A stretch of 64,000 bases of DNA from Candidatus Thiodiazotropha endoloripes (GCA_001709035.1 LVKA01000021.1:62001-126000); one strand, 5' to 3'. Positions 35,193-44,201 are shown, counted from the stretch's first letter. Made by a program: numbers and translations. Notes: generated by a model from the letters alone, not told the origin.

Positions 35193-36245
35193 ATGGTTAT
35201 GAGCGAAGCGATCGAGCGCGAGACTGAAACACTGAAGACGGCGGAACGGGTCGCTATGGCCGCGCACCAGCTGCTGCGTGCCGGTCAGGGTCAGACCATC
35301 ACGCAACGTAAGATCTATGAAGCGATTGGCAACCGGGGCTCCATGACCACCATCCAGCAGGCCCTGAGCGATTGGTGGGCCGAGCTGGGCGAACACCTGC
35401 AGCAGCTGGAGTATCTGCAGGGTTTTCCGCCGGAAGCGCTCACTCCCCTCCTGGAGGCCTTCGCCGGGATCCGCGCCCAGGCCGAAGCCCGTGCCCGGGC
35501 AGACTTCGAGACGGAGACCCAGGCGTCCCGTGAGGCGATGGAAGCTGCGGAGACAGAACGTACCGCCGCCCTCGAGGCCCTAGATGACGCAAATACCGAG
35601 ATTCAAGCCCTAAAACGCCAGGTCGAACAGCTGGTCGATAAACGGGACGGTCTGCAGCAGCAGCTGCTGTCGGAGACCGATCGGCGCCAGACACTCGAGG
35701 CACAGATCCCAACCCTCCGTGAGGAAACCCGGGTGCGCCTGGAACAGGCCGAAAGCCAAACCCAGCGCGCCCAGATGGCCTTGCACAAGGAAGAAGAGCG
35801 CCATCAGGCCACCGAGCACCGACTCACCACCCTGTATGACCAGGAGCGCACCGCTCGGGCTGAGGAACGCACCCAGGCCGTGAAAGCGCAGGAGCGCCTG
35901 CAGGAGAAACTCGAGGCGCTTAATACAACCTACCTAGCGGCGAAACAGGCCGGTAGTGAGCGCGCCAGTGAGCTGAGTCAGGAAATCGCTCGACGCGCCG
36001 GCCAGGTCGAGCAGATGGAGAGCGCCCGGCAGCAGCTGCAGACCCAGCTGGAAAAAGGTCAGGCTGAACAGGCCGGGCTGGCCGCCGCCCAGGCAGAAAT
36101 CCAGACCGAACGCCGACACGACCAGGCGCGGATCCGTGAGCTCGAGGAGGCCTGCGCTACACTGAAGTCTGGCAATAAGCAGAAAGACCAGGCGATCGAG
36201 CAGCTGACCCAGCAGCTTGCCAAACAGTCACCCATGGAGACGTGA
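35193..36245 (+). CDS. KfrA-like DNA-binding coiled-coil protein
   Basis: About 350 aa; ATG 35193 or 35199 is preferred over the upstream open frame. The N-terminal KfrA_N domain (TAERVAMAAHQLLRAGQGQT ... RKIYEAIGNRGS) gives DNA binding. From about residue 90 to the end it is one long alpha-helical coiled coil, rich in Glu, Gln, Arg and Ala. Plasmid KfrA proteins are autorepressors that form filament-like structures and help segregation. The stop overlaps the following parB gene by four bases, so they are coupled. Confidence 0.85.
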   Translation: MVMSEAIERETETLKTAERVAMAAHQLLRAGQGQTITQRKIYEAIGNRGSMTTIQQALSDWWAELGEHLQQLEYLQGFPPEALTPLLEAFAGIRAQAEARARADFETETQASREAMEAAETERTAALEALDDANTEIQALKRQVEQLVDKRDGLQQQLLSETDRRQTLEAQIPTLREETRVRLEQAESQTQRAQMALHKEEERHQATEHRLTTLYDQERTARAEERTQAVKAQERLQEKLEALNTTYLAAKQAGSERASELSQEIARRAGQVEQMESARQQLQTQLEKGQAEQAGLAAAQAEIQTERRHDQARIRELEEACATLKSGNKQKDQAIEQLTQQLAKQSPMET

Positions 36246-37096
36246 TCAAGATGGCCATGCCCGCCCTACCCTCTACCCCAGACAGCACCCAGGGCCAGTA
36301 TCGGAACATCCCGGTCGACAAGATCAAGCGGGGACGCTATCAGCCTCGCCGGAACTTCGATCCGGCGGCCTTGGCAGAACTCGCTGAGAGCATTGACGAG
36401 CAAGGTGTCGTCCAGCCCGTGCTGCTCTTCTTTGATAAAGTCGATGGGATGTACGAACTCATCGCCGGTGAGCGTCGTTGGCGTGCCTCGATGCAGGCCT
36501 GTCTGTATGAAATTCCCGCTGTGGTTCGCAATGACCTCACCCCCGAACAAGCCAGCGCGATGTCGTTGATCGAGAATGTCCAGCGCGAAGACCTTTCGCC
36601 GATCGAAGAAGCGTTGGCGCTCCAGCGGCTGACTGAAGATTTTAAGCTCACGCACCTGGAAGTGGCGAAATCGGTGGGTAAGTCCCGCAGTCATGTCACC
36701 AACTTGCTGCGGCTCCTCGAGCTCTCGGAGGAAGTGCAGACACTGCTCGATCAGAGAAAGCTCGACGTGGGCCACGCCAAGCCCCTACTTCCACTGCCCA
36801 AGTGCTACCAGATCGAGCTGGCCACGATGGCCATCCAGCGAGAGTGGTCTGTGCGGATCCTCACCGAGCACGTCAATGACACCAAGGCCATTCTGGCCGG
36901 CCAGGCCAGCCGTCACTCCCAGCCGGATCGGGATCCCAACATCGATCGACTAGAACGGTTGATCAGTGAAAAATACTGCCTGCCCTGCCAAGTAACCTTT
37001 TCGGACAGCCAGGCCAAAGGCCGAGTGACGCTCACCTACCACTCGCTCGAGGAGCTGCAGGGACTGCTGGAGACCTGGGGCATAGAGCAAAACTGA
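36242..37096 (+). CDS. parB: ParB/Spo0J-family partition protein
   Basis: 284 aa at most; the GTG 36242 start overlaps the kfrA stop (GTGA), with ATGs at 36251 and 36257 as alternatives. ParB landmarks: IPVDKIKRGRYQPRR, the CTP-binding GERRWRASMQA and ENVQREDLSPIEEA, and the helix-turn-helix TEDFKLTHLEVAKSVGKSRS. No ParA gene is adjacent, which is unusual: partition needs an ATPase, supplied elsewhere or replaced by KfrA. Marks former plasmid or ICE maintenance functions. Confidence 0.92.
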   Translation: MIKMAMPALPSTPDSTQGQYRNIPVDKIKRGRYQPRRNFDPAALAELAESIDEQGVVQPVLLFFDKVDGMYELIAGERRWRASMQACLYEIPAVVRNDLTPEQASAMSLIENVQREDLSPIEEALALQRLTEDFKLTHLEVAKSVGKSRSHVTNLLRLLELSEEVQTLLDQRKLDVGHAKPLLPLPKCYQIELATMAIQREWSVRILTEHVNDTKAILAGQASRHSQPDRDPNIDRLERLISEKYCLPCQVTFSDSQAKGRVTLTYHSLEELQGLLETWGIEQN

Positions 37097-37120
37097 TGCC
37101 CCCCTTAAGCCAGTTTTTTT
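37089..37120 (+). terminator. Possible terminator after parB
   Basis: AAAACTG at 37089-37095 can pair with CAGTTTT at 37111-37117, followed by more T. The stem is AT-rich and the loop long, so it is weak. It overlaps the parB stop. Confidence 0.35.
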
Positions 37121-37124
37121 AGCC

Positions 37125-37151
37125 GCAGAGGCTCATGGATTGAGCCTCTGC
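37125..37151. repeat. Perfect 11-bp inverted repeat downstream of parB
   Basis: GCAGAGGCTCA and TGAGCCTCTGC flank a TGGAT loop with no mismatch. No T-run follows on either strand, so it is not a standard terminator. Its place right after an orphan ParB gene makes a centromere-like ParB or KfrA site possible; an RNA hairpin is the alternative. Confidence 0.5.
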
Positions 37152-37197
37152 GTAACTATAATCGATGGTGAGAAGTACTAATAGAAGATCGTCAAAT

Positions 37198-37421
37198 ATG
37201 ATGAAATATTGGGTCAATAAGCAAACGCGTCGCTACTACCGTGTCCATCTGGACCGAGATCTCCTGGGAGATCTCACCCTCACCCGATCCTGGGGGAGTC
37301 TCGACAGCCGGCTGGGCCGAATTCAAAACGAACACATCACAGATTAAAACAGGGGCGAAAAATCCTCGATGAAATCGGCAAACTAAGGGCCCGTCATGGC
37401 TACAGTGTTGCTCAAGGTTGA
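37198..37421 (+). pseudogene. WGR-domain-like small gene with one frameshift
   Basis: ATG 37198 begins MMKYWVNKQTRRYYRVHLD, then DLTLTRSWGSLDSRLGRIQ, a WGR-like small domain. It stops at about 37347. Shifting by one base near 37335 gives a good continuation (RKILDEIGKLRARHGYSVAQ) to TGA 37419-37421, matching the end expected for these roughly 75-aa proteins. A single indel therefore breaks the gene. Such proteins occur in plasmid and ICE accessory regions. Confidence 0.6.
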
Positions 37422-37426
37422 TTAAC

Positions 37427-38212
37427 TCATCTGGCAAAAAAACTGCGGAGTTGCCACCACATCGCCTGAAAGGGATGCGTTTCCATCCAGTTTTGGGTTT
37501 CCTTCAGGGATGATACCGCATGTTCTAGGGTATCGGTCTTTTCAATCATCACATATGCAAATGCATTGAGTGAGTATTCTTTAATATTCTCATCCCAATA
37601 GGATACGCTTTTAAGTTCGTTAACCACCATGGGTTTTGAAACCCCAGAACGGTTCTCGGTTGGATCCTCGTAGTTGAATTCGAGGTCGAACTGTTCGTAG
37701 AATCGATTACGCCTATCCCGTGCCTCATCGGTCTTAACATCACTGGCGAATAAGGTGATGGGTTTAACCACAGCATCAGGCCATTGTTCTACCCACAAGA
37801 CGATTTGGTTCATTAAATAAGTACCAATTCTCTGCCCCTTTAGCCCGGGTAGATCCATGAAGACACCGCCGCCGGTTAAGTCGACGCACTGCCCAGAATA
37901 CCCATCGTGTTCAAAGTTGGCCGTAAAAGGAGAAGGTCGGTATCCTCCTTGTTGCAGCGCGTGGGTAATGCGTTGGTACGACAGTCGTAGAGACGCCGTA
38001 CGAACCGAATTGTCGGCATCATAAACGTAATGCTCTTCTCGCTCGATCAGAAGCCAGGCAATGGGTTTTCCTTTTAGTTCCTTCTTGTCCTTGATGCGAA
38101 GGTAGTAACTCTTGGTTTTTGTCTGCTCAGTCATTGAATACACCAAATCATCCTTGATATCGAACTCGAGATTGTAACGTTGATGAGATGCCCTATTTTC
38201 GTTGGCGCTCAA
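37427..38212 (-). CDS. GNAT-like acetyltransferase, putative
   Basis: 261 aa. The central region has GLKGQRIGTYLMNQIVLWVE, resembling the acetyl-CoA-binding loop (Q/R-x-x-G-x-G/A) of GNAT enzymes, followed by a strand (ITLFASDVKTDEARDRRNRF) and YEQFDLEFNYED, again GNAT-like. The N- and C-terminal parts are unfamiliar. The start overlaps the 56-aa gene upstream by 20 bases, so the two are coupled. Substrate unknown. Confidence 0.5.
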   Translation of the reverse strand: MSANENRASHQRYNLEFDIKDDLVYSMTEQTKTKSYYLRIKDKKELKGKPIAWLLIEREEHYVYDADNSVRTASLRLSYQRITHALQQGGYRPSPFTANFEHDGYSGQCVDLTGGGVFMDLPGLKGQRIGTYLMNQIVLWVEQWPDAVVKPITLFASDVKTDEARDRRNRFYEQFDLEFNYEDPTENRSGVSKPMVVNELKSVSYWDENIKEYSLNAFAYVMIEKTDTLEHAVSSLKETQNWMETHPFQAMWWQLRSFFAR

Positions 38213-38363
38213 GCCGCCATCCCTCTCGTAGACCAGCCGTTATCAGACGTGCGACTTCGTGTGCAGAGAGCCTTAGATCTTCCTTGGTTTTAATTGATAT
38301 TTCATAAGGCACGTGAAAAGTGCCCTCTTCGATGATGAGACTGAATCCGTTTTGGTGAGTCAT
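38193..38363 (-). CDS. Small unknown protein (56 aa) coupled to the GNAT-like gene
   Basis: ATG 38363 follows AGGGA at 6 bases. The peptide starts MTHQNGFSLIIEEGTFHVPY and has a later helical part (LSAHEVARLITAGLREGWRL). The frame overlaps the start of the GNAT-like gene by 20 bases. Composition and ribosome site support a real gene. No family recognised. Confidence 0.5.
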   Translation of the reverse strand: MTHQNGFSLIIEEGTFHVPYEISIKTKEDLRLSAHEVARLITAGLREGWRLERQRK

Positions 38364-38466
38364 ACGATTTCCCTGTTTTTTCGTTCCATGGATAAACCCT
38401 TATTGATTGATAACTGTGTTATTTTACTCGTATTTATTGACGCCTGGTTCGGTTTTACTTGATGTA

Positions 38467-39183
38467 CTATGACTCTTCGTTATCCGTTTGGTTGCGCAGA
38501 TGTCTTTTTCGTCTGTAATGATCTAAGACTTGACCGGCTCTGGATTCAACCCGTTCAGAACCGATGATTTTGGTCAGTTTTTCTTTGAACAACTTAACAC
38601 TCAGAGCGCCTTTCAAGCTATTGCATCGGTCACAGGCTAAGGCGATATTATCAATCCAGTGGGTACCCATCTGTGATAAGGGTATGATGTGATCTTTATG
38701 GTATGCTCCCTTAGAACCTCTTGGAATAAGAGGATCTCCACAATAATAACATTGACCATCCTGCATTTCCCATACGGCTGCGATTTGCGCTTCGGTATGA
38801 TGGCCTTCCGTTTCTGCTATCCGTTCTTTTCGACGTTGATATTTTTCGCGATCTTCCAATTTTTTGATTTGTTCACGCACTGATTCGTAGAGATCCCACT
38901 CTGACGCCAAATCAATCTCAGTAAATAAAATCCAATAATAAGTCCATCCATCAACCTCCGCGCCACTTCCGCCACATTGACAGGTATTCAGAGTGGCCTC
39001 GATTCTTTGACCACAACATCCATAAGAGGCATAGCGCTCAAAAATCGTATATATCCAATTTGGTAGCGTGTATTCTGTGGAGATGCGCAGCTTGACCTGA
39101 TAATAATCAGCCACACGAGAATAGATTTCTAAACCGGGCCCAGCAGGACGCCAATCCCATTCATTTTCCCACCAATTGATCAT
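38467..39183 (-). CDS. HNH endonuclease
   Basis: 238 aa. The C-terminal HNH domain shows CYYCGDPLIPRG, YHKDHIIPLS, an asparagine region (WIDNIALACDRCNSLKG) and the paired CxxC zinc knuckles. The N-terminal half has a second cysteine cluster (CCGQRI ... CQCGG) and is unfamiliar. It could be a defence or mobile-element nuclease; no methylase or helicase partner is adjacent. Confidence 0.85.
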   Translation of the reverse strand: MINWWENEWDWRPAGPGLEIYSRVADYYQVKLRISTEYTLPNWIYTIFERYASYGCCGQRIEATLNTCQCGGSGAEVDGWTYYWILFTEIDLASEWDLYESVREQIKKLEDREKYQRRKERIAETEGHHTEAQIAAVWEMQDGQCYYCGDPLIPRGSKGAYHKDHIIPLSQMGTHWIDNIALACDRCNSLKGALSVKLFKEKLTKIIGSERVESRAGQVLDHYRRKRHLRNQTDNEES

Positions 39184-39231
39184 ATGCAGGTTTACTTGAT
39201 AAAGATAGAAGTATTGAACTGGCTCAATGCA

Positions 39232-39510
39232 CTAGTCACGAACGAACTTTCGCCCTTGCTCGAACCAACTGCGAACTTCAGGGTAATTATCCTGGTGCAG
39301 AGCCGCCATCACATGCGCTAATGAACCAATAGCTGTTTCCCGTGTAATAACATCATTTCGGTTGTCATCCAACACCGCACCCAGAAATGCATCCATATTT
39401 GAGTGGTCCTGGTCTGTAAGCGTCGGTCTTTTAAGGCCAAATTGTGGATCCTCCTTTAACTCGGTTGCTTGTGATAAATCACGAGTCAAATAGGGTGCCT
39501 TTTCTTCCAT
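39232..39510 (-). CDS. Unknown protein (92 aa)
   Basis: A short soluble protein: an acidic, disordered N-terminus (KAPYLTRDLSQATELKED) and a helical C-terminal half (ETAIGSLAHVMAALHQDNYP, VRSWFEQGRKFVRD). It sits 21 bases downstream of the EEP-family gene on the same strand and is probably co-transcribed. No family recognised. Confidence 0.55.
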   Translation of the reverse strand: MEEKAPYLTRDLSQATELKEDPQFGLKRPTLTDQDHSNMDAFLGAVLDDNRNDVITRETAIGSLAHVMAALHQDNYPEVRSWFEQGRKFVRD

Positions 39511-39531
39511 TTGATTGACCTCTGATCTGAA

Positions 39532-40488
39532 TTAATCTTCCCGCACTCTTACCTCAATAGGAAGGTGATCGCTATATCCAGCCTCATCCACCCCCTTTTT
39601 TGCGGATGGCCGATTAAATCGTCTAGGTTTACCGCTTTTGAGCATTTGTGGGGTCTTAATAATCGCGACAGAGTCTTTTACCAGTTTAAATGGGCCTTCC
39701 TTGTTCAGAAGTGGTTTATTCACCAGTATTTGATCAAGCATGCCCCAGTTGTCATAATAGTGGGTACCGTGCCCTTGCCCCATCATCTCCCACATCAAAT
39801 TCATCAGATATGGTTTTTTTGACCGTTTTGATATCACCTTTTTGGGTGATCTTTCTCCTAAGGCATAGTCAGCTAACGAGGAATCAAACGGTTCATCATT
39901 AAAATCGCCGAGTACGATAACTGGGGTATCGGGTCCTGTGATGGCTTTTATACGCTCTACCCAGTAGGACAGCGTTTCGCCTGCCATTTGACGATAGGGT
40001 TCAGACGCAGCCTGACCGCCACTACGGGATGGCCAATGATTCCCGATGCAGATTAGTGTGTTGCCGGCATCAGTTTGAAAGTTAACCTGGAAGATATCTC
40101 GTGTAGCATTGCGCTTTAATATTACTCGACTAAATTGATGCGTCACACTCAATAGATCCTGATCGTAAATAAATGCCACATCGATACCACGTTTGTCACT
40201 CATATCATGGTGTGCGACTGCGTAATTTCGCTGTAAATGCAGTTTTGTAATCAACTTACTTAATACGTCATCATTTTCTATTTCACAGACACCTAAGATA
40301 TCGGGGCCGGCACCTTGATTCATACCGTTAATTACTGTGGATAACTGATTCAGTTTTTTATCTAAAACTGGTGCAGTCCAGCCTTTGAGTTCCTTATTCA
40401 GTTTCTTTTGTAACCAATCAGGACGATTATTCGATCGAACAGTATCAAATAAGTTCTCCAGGTTATACCAAGCTACATGATAATCCAT
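39532..40488 (-). CDS. Endonuclease/exonuclease/phosphatase (EEP) family protein
   Basis: 318 aa. EEP-fold motifs are in order: VAWYNLENLFD, ILGVCEIENDDV (metal-binding glutamate), GNHWPSRSGG, VIVLGDFNDEPFD, and the C-terminal YSDHLPIEVRV (catalytic histidine). There is no signal peptide. The family includes DNases, phospholipases and phosphatases; the substrate is uncertain. Confidence 0.85.
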   Translation of the reverse strand: MDYHVAWYNLENLFDTVRSNNRPDWLQKKLNKELKGWTAPVLDKKLNQLSTVINGMNQGAGPDILGVCEIENDDVLSKLITKLHLQRNYAVAHHDMSDKRGIDVAFIYDQDLLSVTHQFSRVILKRNATRDIFQVNFQTDAGNTLICIGNHWPSRSGGQAASEPYRQMAGETLSYWVERIKAITGPDTPVIVLGDFNDEPFDSSLADYALGERSPKKVISKRSKKPYLMNLMWEMMGQGHGTHYYDNWGMLDQILVNKPLLNKEGPFKLVKDSVAIIKTPQMLKSGKPRRFNRPSAKKGVDEAGYSDHLPIEVRVRED

Positions 40489-40648
40489 ATTCTTCTCCCC
40501 AAATACATTATTATCAGGCGATATTAGACAACATCCAAAATTTTCCTATACGCTAAAGTGACAGTATAAAGCGTAGCTTGCTGTTACAAAATATGTCATC
40601 TGACTACGCTCAATATTCACAATATCGATTGTCGGTCAGTATACTCTC

Positions 40649-41596
40649 TCAAAATGGTTGACTGATAAACAAGCCAAATTCTGTATCATCTGTATCGTTG
40701 CGCCACCCAACCCTGAAACCACCAGTTAACTGGCCTTTTGTATCCTGCCATAGAAACACTGGAATATTTATGCCAGTCACACTCTTTTCGAAGTCACGAT
40801 GAATGGCAGGAGCAATACCGATTTTACCTGTGATCAAACGCCGAAATTCGATCGAAACCTGGTGTCCTTCTTGTTCAGTCGGTGGTCCAGGAGGCCCGCT
40901 GACGCAGTTTAGATCAGTTGTGTTATCAAGCGGGCGGCAGCGAAACGTATTATTTTGATCTTTATAGGACTCTTCAAATCTTACTCGTCCTGTTACAGTC
41001 CAGCCAACAATGTCACCACCGAAAAACAACGAAATTGCCCATGGGGTTTCATTGGTGTCCTTTTTCTCGAAATTCTCCATATTAATATAATCAAAATTTT
41101 CGCGACCAATGGTTGCTGTCATACCCCAGAAATAGTGCTGTTTAAGCTCTAATTCACCCTCTACTATTCCTGGGTGTATGCGTCGAATACGATCTCTGTA
41201 TTGTGTATATGAGACAGAAAATGTAAACGCATTAGCTAATCCATCTAATGTTGCTAGATCTGTGATATTGTCGGATTTATCAATCGGAGAACTCAAAGCT
41301 AAAGACAATGAGTGATTACAACCTGGAATCCAGCGAGTATCACCCAGTTCCGGTAGGTCTGCGGCTCCTGAAGTGGTAACAGTATATTTTGCCGTAGCAT
41401 TGTTCTTATCCGTACCTGTCCCGATCGCCAGTAAAGATTGAGCAGCCGATGCTAGACCATCAATAGGTCCGCCACCAAACAGATATTGTGTTTCATCCGG
41501 CTCGTTAAAATTCGAATAATCCCAGAACGATGGACACACAGCATAGGCCATCGGTGTAAATAAATAACCTATAATCACAAGAATAACGTTTTTCAT
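40649..41596 (-). CDS. Exported, probably outer-membrane beta-barrel protein
   Basis: 315 aa with a signal peptide (VILVIIGYLFTPMAYA) followed by strand-rich sequence with alternating residues (LSLALSSPI, FTFSVSYTQYRD, WTVTGRVRFEESY, VSIEFRRLITG, GGFRVGWRN) and a terminal FGLFISQPF, the aromatic end typical of barrel proteins. No named family. It lies 2 bases after the 93-aa gene on the same strand, so they form an operon. Confidence 0.6.
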   Translation of the reverse strand: MKNVILVIIGYLFTPMAYAVCPSFWDYSNFNEPDETQYLFGGGPIDGLASAAQSLLAIGTGTDKNNATAKYTVTTSGAADLPELGDTRWIPGCNHSLSLALSSPIDKSDNITDLATLDGLANAFTFSVSYTQYRDRIRRIHPGIVEGELELKQHYFWGMTATIGRENFDYINMENFEKKDTNETPWAISLFFGGDIVGWTVTGRVRFEESYKDQNNTFRCRPLDNTTDLNCVSGPPGPPTEQEGHQVSIEFRRLITGKIGIAPAIHRDFEKSVTGINIPVFLWQDTKGQLTGGFRVGWRNDTDDTEFGLFISQPF

Positions 41597-41598
41597 TA

Positions 41599-41880
41599 TT
41601 ATTGCTCCAACTTGAATGTCACTGTCCCACTAGTTTTCTCGTTGATGCCGATCTTAGTCTTTTTTTTGGCTAATGTTTTTCCACCAGACGTCACGGTTAC
41701 AATGAATGTTACTGAGTTACGCCCCTTAGCTAAATAGACGAGATCATATTCTTCACTTCTTGGTTCAAGCAACAAATATCCCTTTTTATTTTTTAGTTTC
41801 ACATTCTTCCGTTCCACCCAGAGATAATATGAATTTACAGATCCGGTAGTATTAATCCCAAAATTTACTCGTTTCTTCAT
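41599..41880 (-). CDS. Small beta-rich unknown protein (93 aa)
   Basis: No signal peptide. Alternating strands (VNFGINTTGSVNSYYLWVER, YDLVYLAKGRNSVTFIVTVT, GTVTFKLEQ) suggest an Ig- or cupredoxin-like sandwich. Basic overall. It is the first gene of a two-gene unit with the exported barrel-like protein. No family recognised. Confidence 0.5.
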   Translation of the reverse strand: MKKRVNFGINTTGSVNSYYLWVERKNVKLKNKKGYLLLEPRSEEYDLVYLAKGRNSVTFIVTVTSGGKTLAKKKTKIGINEKTSGTVTFKLEQ

Positions 41881-41924
41881 AACATTGATCCTAAAAATCA
41901 GCTGAAGTTAACATGTTAGACTTC

Positions 41925-42503
41925 TTAATCAACGGTAATAAATTTCTCTTTTGTCCATTGCCCTAAAAAGTCTGACGCTCCTTTTGGACTACGCATATTT
42001 TCTTCGGCCACGTCTACGACAAATCTCAGTAAATACGTGCCCGATTCTTCCAATTGAACCATAATGGGATATTCTAATGTTTCACTACTTCTTGAAAGTG
42101 CATTCGGAATATGTCCACCAGGCATATAGATGTAAGATTGCCTCTTATTTGTAAATTTTATCGTACCATCGTCGTCAAAAGAAACTTTCGTCACACGAAG
42201 AACTGGTTTAGAATAATCCAAATACGCATCTCTAAGTCCTTTATTTTCTATCCTAACATTAACCTCAATATACTTTTTTCCATCCTTTAGGTCTTTTTTC
42301 TTTGCATCGAGGGAGATATTTAATATAGCTTTTTGTTCTCTAGTCTTTTCTAGTACATCAAGCTCCAATTTTGCTTTTTCAACTGTTCGAAGTTTGTAAA
42401 ATTCCCAAGCCGACCATCCTCCACCAATAATCACGGCTAGACTTAATATTATACTTTGTATTGTGGCAGCAACATTTTTTGCCTTTTCATGATCTGTAAA
42501 CAC
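41925..42503 (-). CDS. Membrane-anchored protein of unknown function (192 aa)
   Basis: One N-terminal transmembrane helix (SIILSLAVIIGGGWSAWEF) follows a short cytoplasmic tail with several lysines. A charged helical linker (LELDVLEKTREQKAI) leads to an outer beta-rich domain (EVNVRIENKGLRDAYL ... TYLLRFVVDVAEEN). It resembles small accessory proteins found in phage-defence regions, but no family can be named. It precedes the 93-aa gene by 44 bases. Confidence 0.5.
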   Translation of the reverse strand: MFTDHEKAKNVAATIQSIILSLAVIIGGGWSAWEFYKLRTVEKAKLELDVLEKTREQKAILNISLDAKKKDLKDGKKYIEVNVRIENKGLRDAYLDYSKPVLRVTKVSFDDDGTIKFTNKRQSYIYMPGGHIPNALSRSSETLEYPIMVQLEESGTYLLRFVVDVAEENMRSPKGASDFLGQWTKEKFITVD

Positions 42504-42679
42504 TGGACTATTTCCTTTTTATGTTTCTAAGTAATGTGAATATTAAGCATTGTAGTTTTTATACCGAGACCTCATGCATCAATTATTTTGGATTCTTCCC
42601 CTTTAATAATGGAAGCACAGTGAAGTGGAAGGTCACGTCAACCTAAGGAACCCATGCCGAAAATAATACTATCCCAATA

Positions 42680-42770
42680 ATGATTGATCTTGCCAAAGAC
42701 ATTTTTCAGATTTTCGTCGCTTCCAGGGGTCAGCCTGAGGATGCGCACCTTTTTCATAGACCCTGCTGAA
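42680..42770 (+). pseudogene. IS110-family transposase N-terminal scrap
   Basis: MIDLAKDIFQIFVASRG resembles the IS110 start (GIDLAKNVFQ...), which carries the first catalytic aspartate. It ends quickly in a stop. The following DNA to 42923 is open (IDPAEQYAKGLPLDSAFQFR) but unrecognised and may be another relic. The remaining gap up to 43181 shows no gene. Confidence 0.5.
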
Positions 42771-43181
42771 CAGTATGCCAAAGGCCTCCCACTGGACAGT
42801 GCGTTCCAATTTCGGCAGTGGATCGCCGAGGCACTCAAGCAGTTCGATACTGGTTTGATGATTAAAGAAGCTGGGTTGCATAACTTTTCCGAAGTTGGTG
42901 TGCAAAGGCTAAATTTTTGCTGATTTGGGTGGGTTTATAGAGGCCACCTTATGTTTTATAAATACATGTAGCTCACTCACATGGGGCTGAGGTTGTAACA
43001 ATCCAGATCAAAGTCGTTTAGTCTCTTATCTTTCATACTTAAGCAATTAAGTGTTTCGTGACGCCTTATCTGCTATCTAGAAATCGCGAGCCAGCTGTAA
43101 CTTTTTATATTATTCATTGCCCAGGTACCACACTACCCATGGTAGCAGCCGTTCGGTGCCAGCCTGTTTCTTACAAAAGAC

Positions 43182-44201
43182 TCATGCATACGAATAGCCA
43201 CCCAGCCCCCCCATGTTCAACACATCAAAAGTATTCCGGATTCGCCTAACTGGCTCCGATGAGAAATCCGGGAGCAACGCCTCTACACCTGGCCCCGGAT
43301 TTACCGCATAGCCGGAGGTATTCCCTACCCAGGGCCACATGATGTCGTTGATACGGTGCCCGTTAGCCGGAAGACGTCCACGAAAGGGATCCACCTGATT
43401 CTGCGGTGGGTAGAAATCATTCAAATTAGTACCCGGTTTGGCAGCCAATCGTTTCTGCTGCCAACGCGCCCATACTCGATCGATGTAGGAATGATGAACC
43501 CAGAATAATGGGTCATTGGGGGAAAACACTGGATTAGCCATATATCCGCCCACGATATTGTGTCCGGAGTTATGCATTCTTGGATCAGCTTCGAGGCGCC
43601 GCCAAAAAGCCCAGTATGGATTAATACCGCTCGATGACACATCGAGGTTTTCCAACTGGCGGATAGCAGCAGCGGTTGGAGGCCAACCGTCATCGCTGCT
43701 ACCACGCTGCAACTGAGGTGTACCACCAACCTGTAGCGCGCGGTGAACCGTCCACTTGAACCCCGACGGCCACCAAGCCGAAGGAGATACAGGACCTGAA
43801 GCAGCAAACAGCCCGTCAATATCTCGTCTCGAACTACGCGAGAAGAATATTGGATGTATGCGTACCCGGGAGAAAAGCGCCGAAGGCTCAGGCTGCATTG
43901 GCCAAGGCCAATAAGGAATAGTGACACCCGGAACCACCGTCTGGAGGGCAAGTTCGAAGCGCCTCAAGTATTCGCGATGCCATGGCAGAAAAGCTATACC
44001 CTGATGACCCATGTTACGGTAGCGGTTTGAATCCGGAGTCCGGACTGCCATGATACAGCCATGCACGGCTACCCATTGGTCATATACGCTGTAATTCTTG
44101 CCGGGGACTTTTTTCGCCTTTAGCAGCACACATGCCTTCATGTACTCCTGAAATTCGTCAGCAGGCATCGTCTCGGCATTTTTTCTAACATCCGTTGCCA
44201 T
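43182..44201 (-). CDS. Tyrosinase-family type-3 copper protein
   Basis: 339 aa. The six copper ligands can be placed: CuA H47 (AVHG), H66 (GHQG) and H75 (PWHREYLRRFE); CuB H210 and H214 (MHNSGHN) and H237 (FWVHHSYIDRVWARW). The family oxidises monophenols to diphenols and quinones. No signal peptide. An AGAGGA ribosome site precedes the ATG and overlaps the end of the 184-aa partner gene. Bacterial tyrosinases often need a caddie protein for copper loading; the partner may serve that role. Unusual in an island of this kind. Confidence 0.88.
   Translation of the reverse strand: MATDVRKNAETMPADEFQEYMKACVLLKAKKVPGKNYSVYDQWVAVHGCIMAVRTPDSNRYRNMGHQGIAFLPWHREYLRRFELALQTVVPGVTIPYWPWPMQPEPSALFSRVRIHPIFFSRSSRRDIDGLFAASGPVSPSAWWPSGFKWTVHRALQVGGTPQLQRGSSDDGWPPTAAAIRQLENLDVSSSGINPYWAFWRRLEADPRMHNSGHNIVGGYMANPVFSPNDPLFWVHHSYIDRVWARWQQKRLAAKPGTNLNDFYPPQNQVDPFRGRLPANGHRINDIMWPWVGNTSGYAVNPGPGVEALLPDFSSEPVRRIRNTFDVLNMGGLGGYSYA

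Noticed and set aside
37125-37151. Perfect hairpin as an intrinsic terminator of parB
   Set aside because: No T-run follows the stem on either strand; kept only as an inverted repeat.
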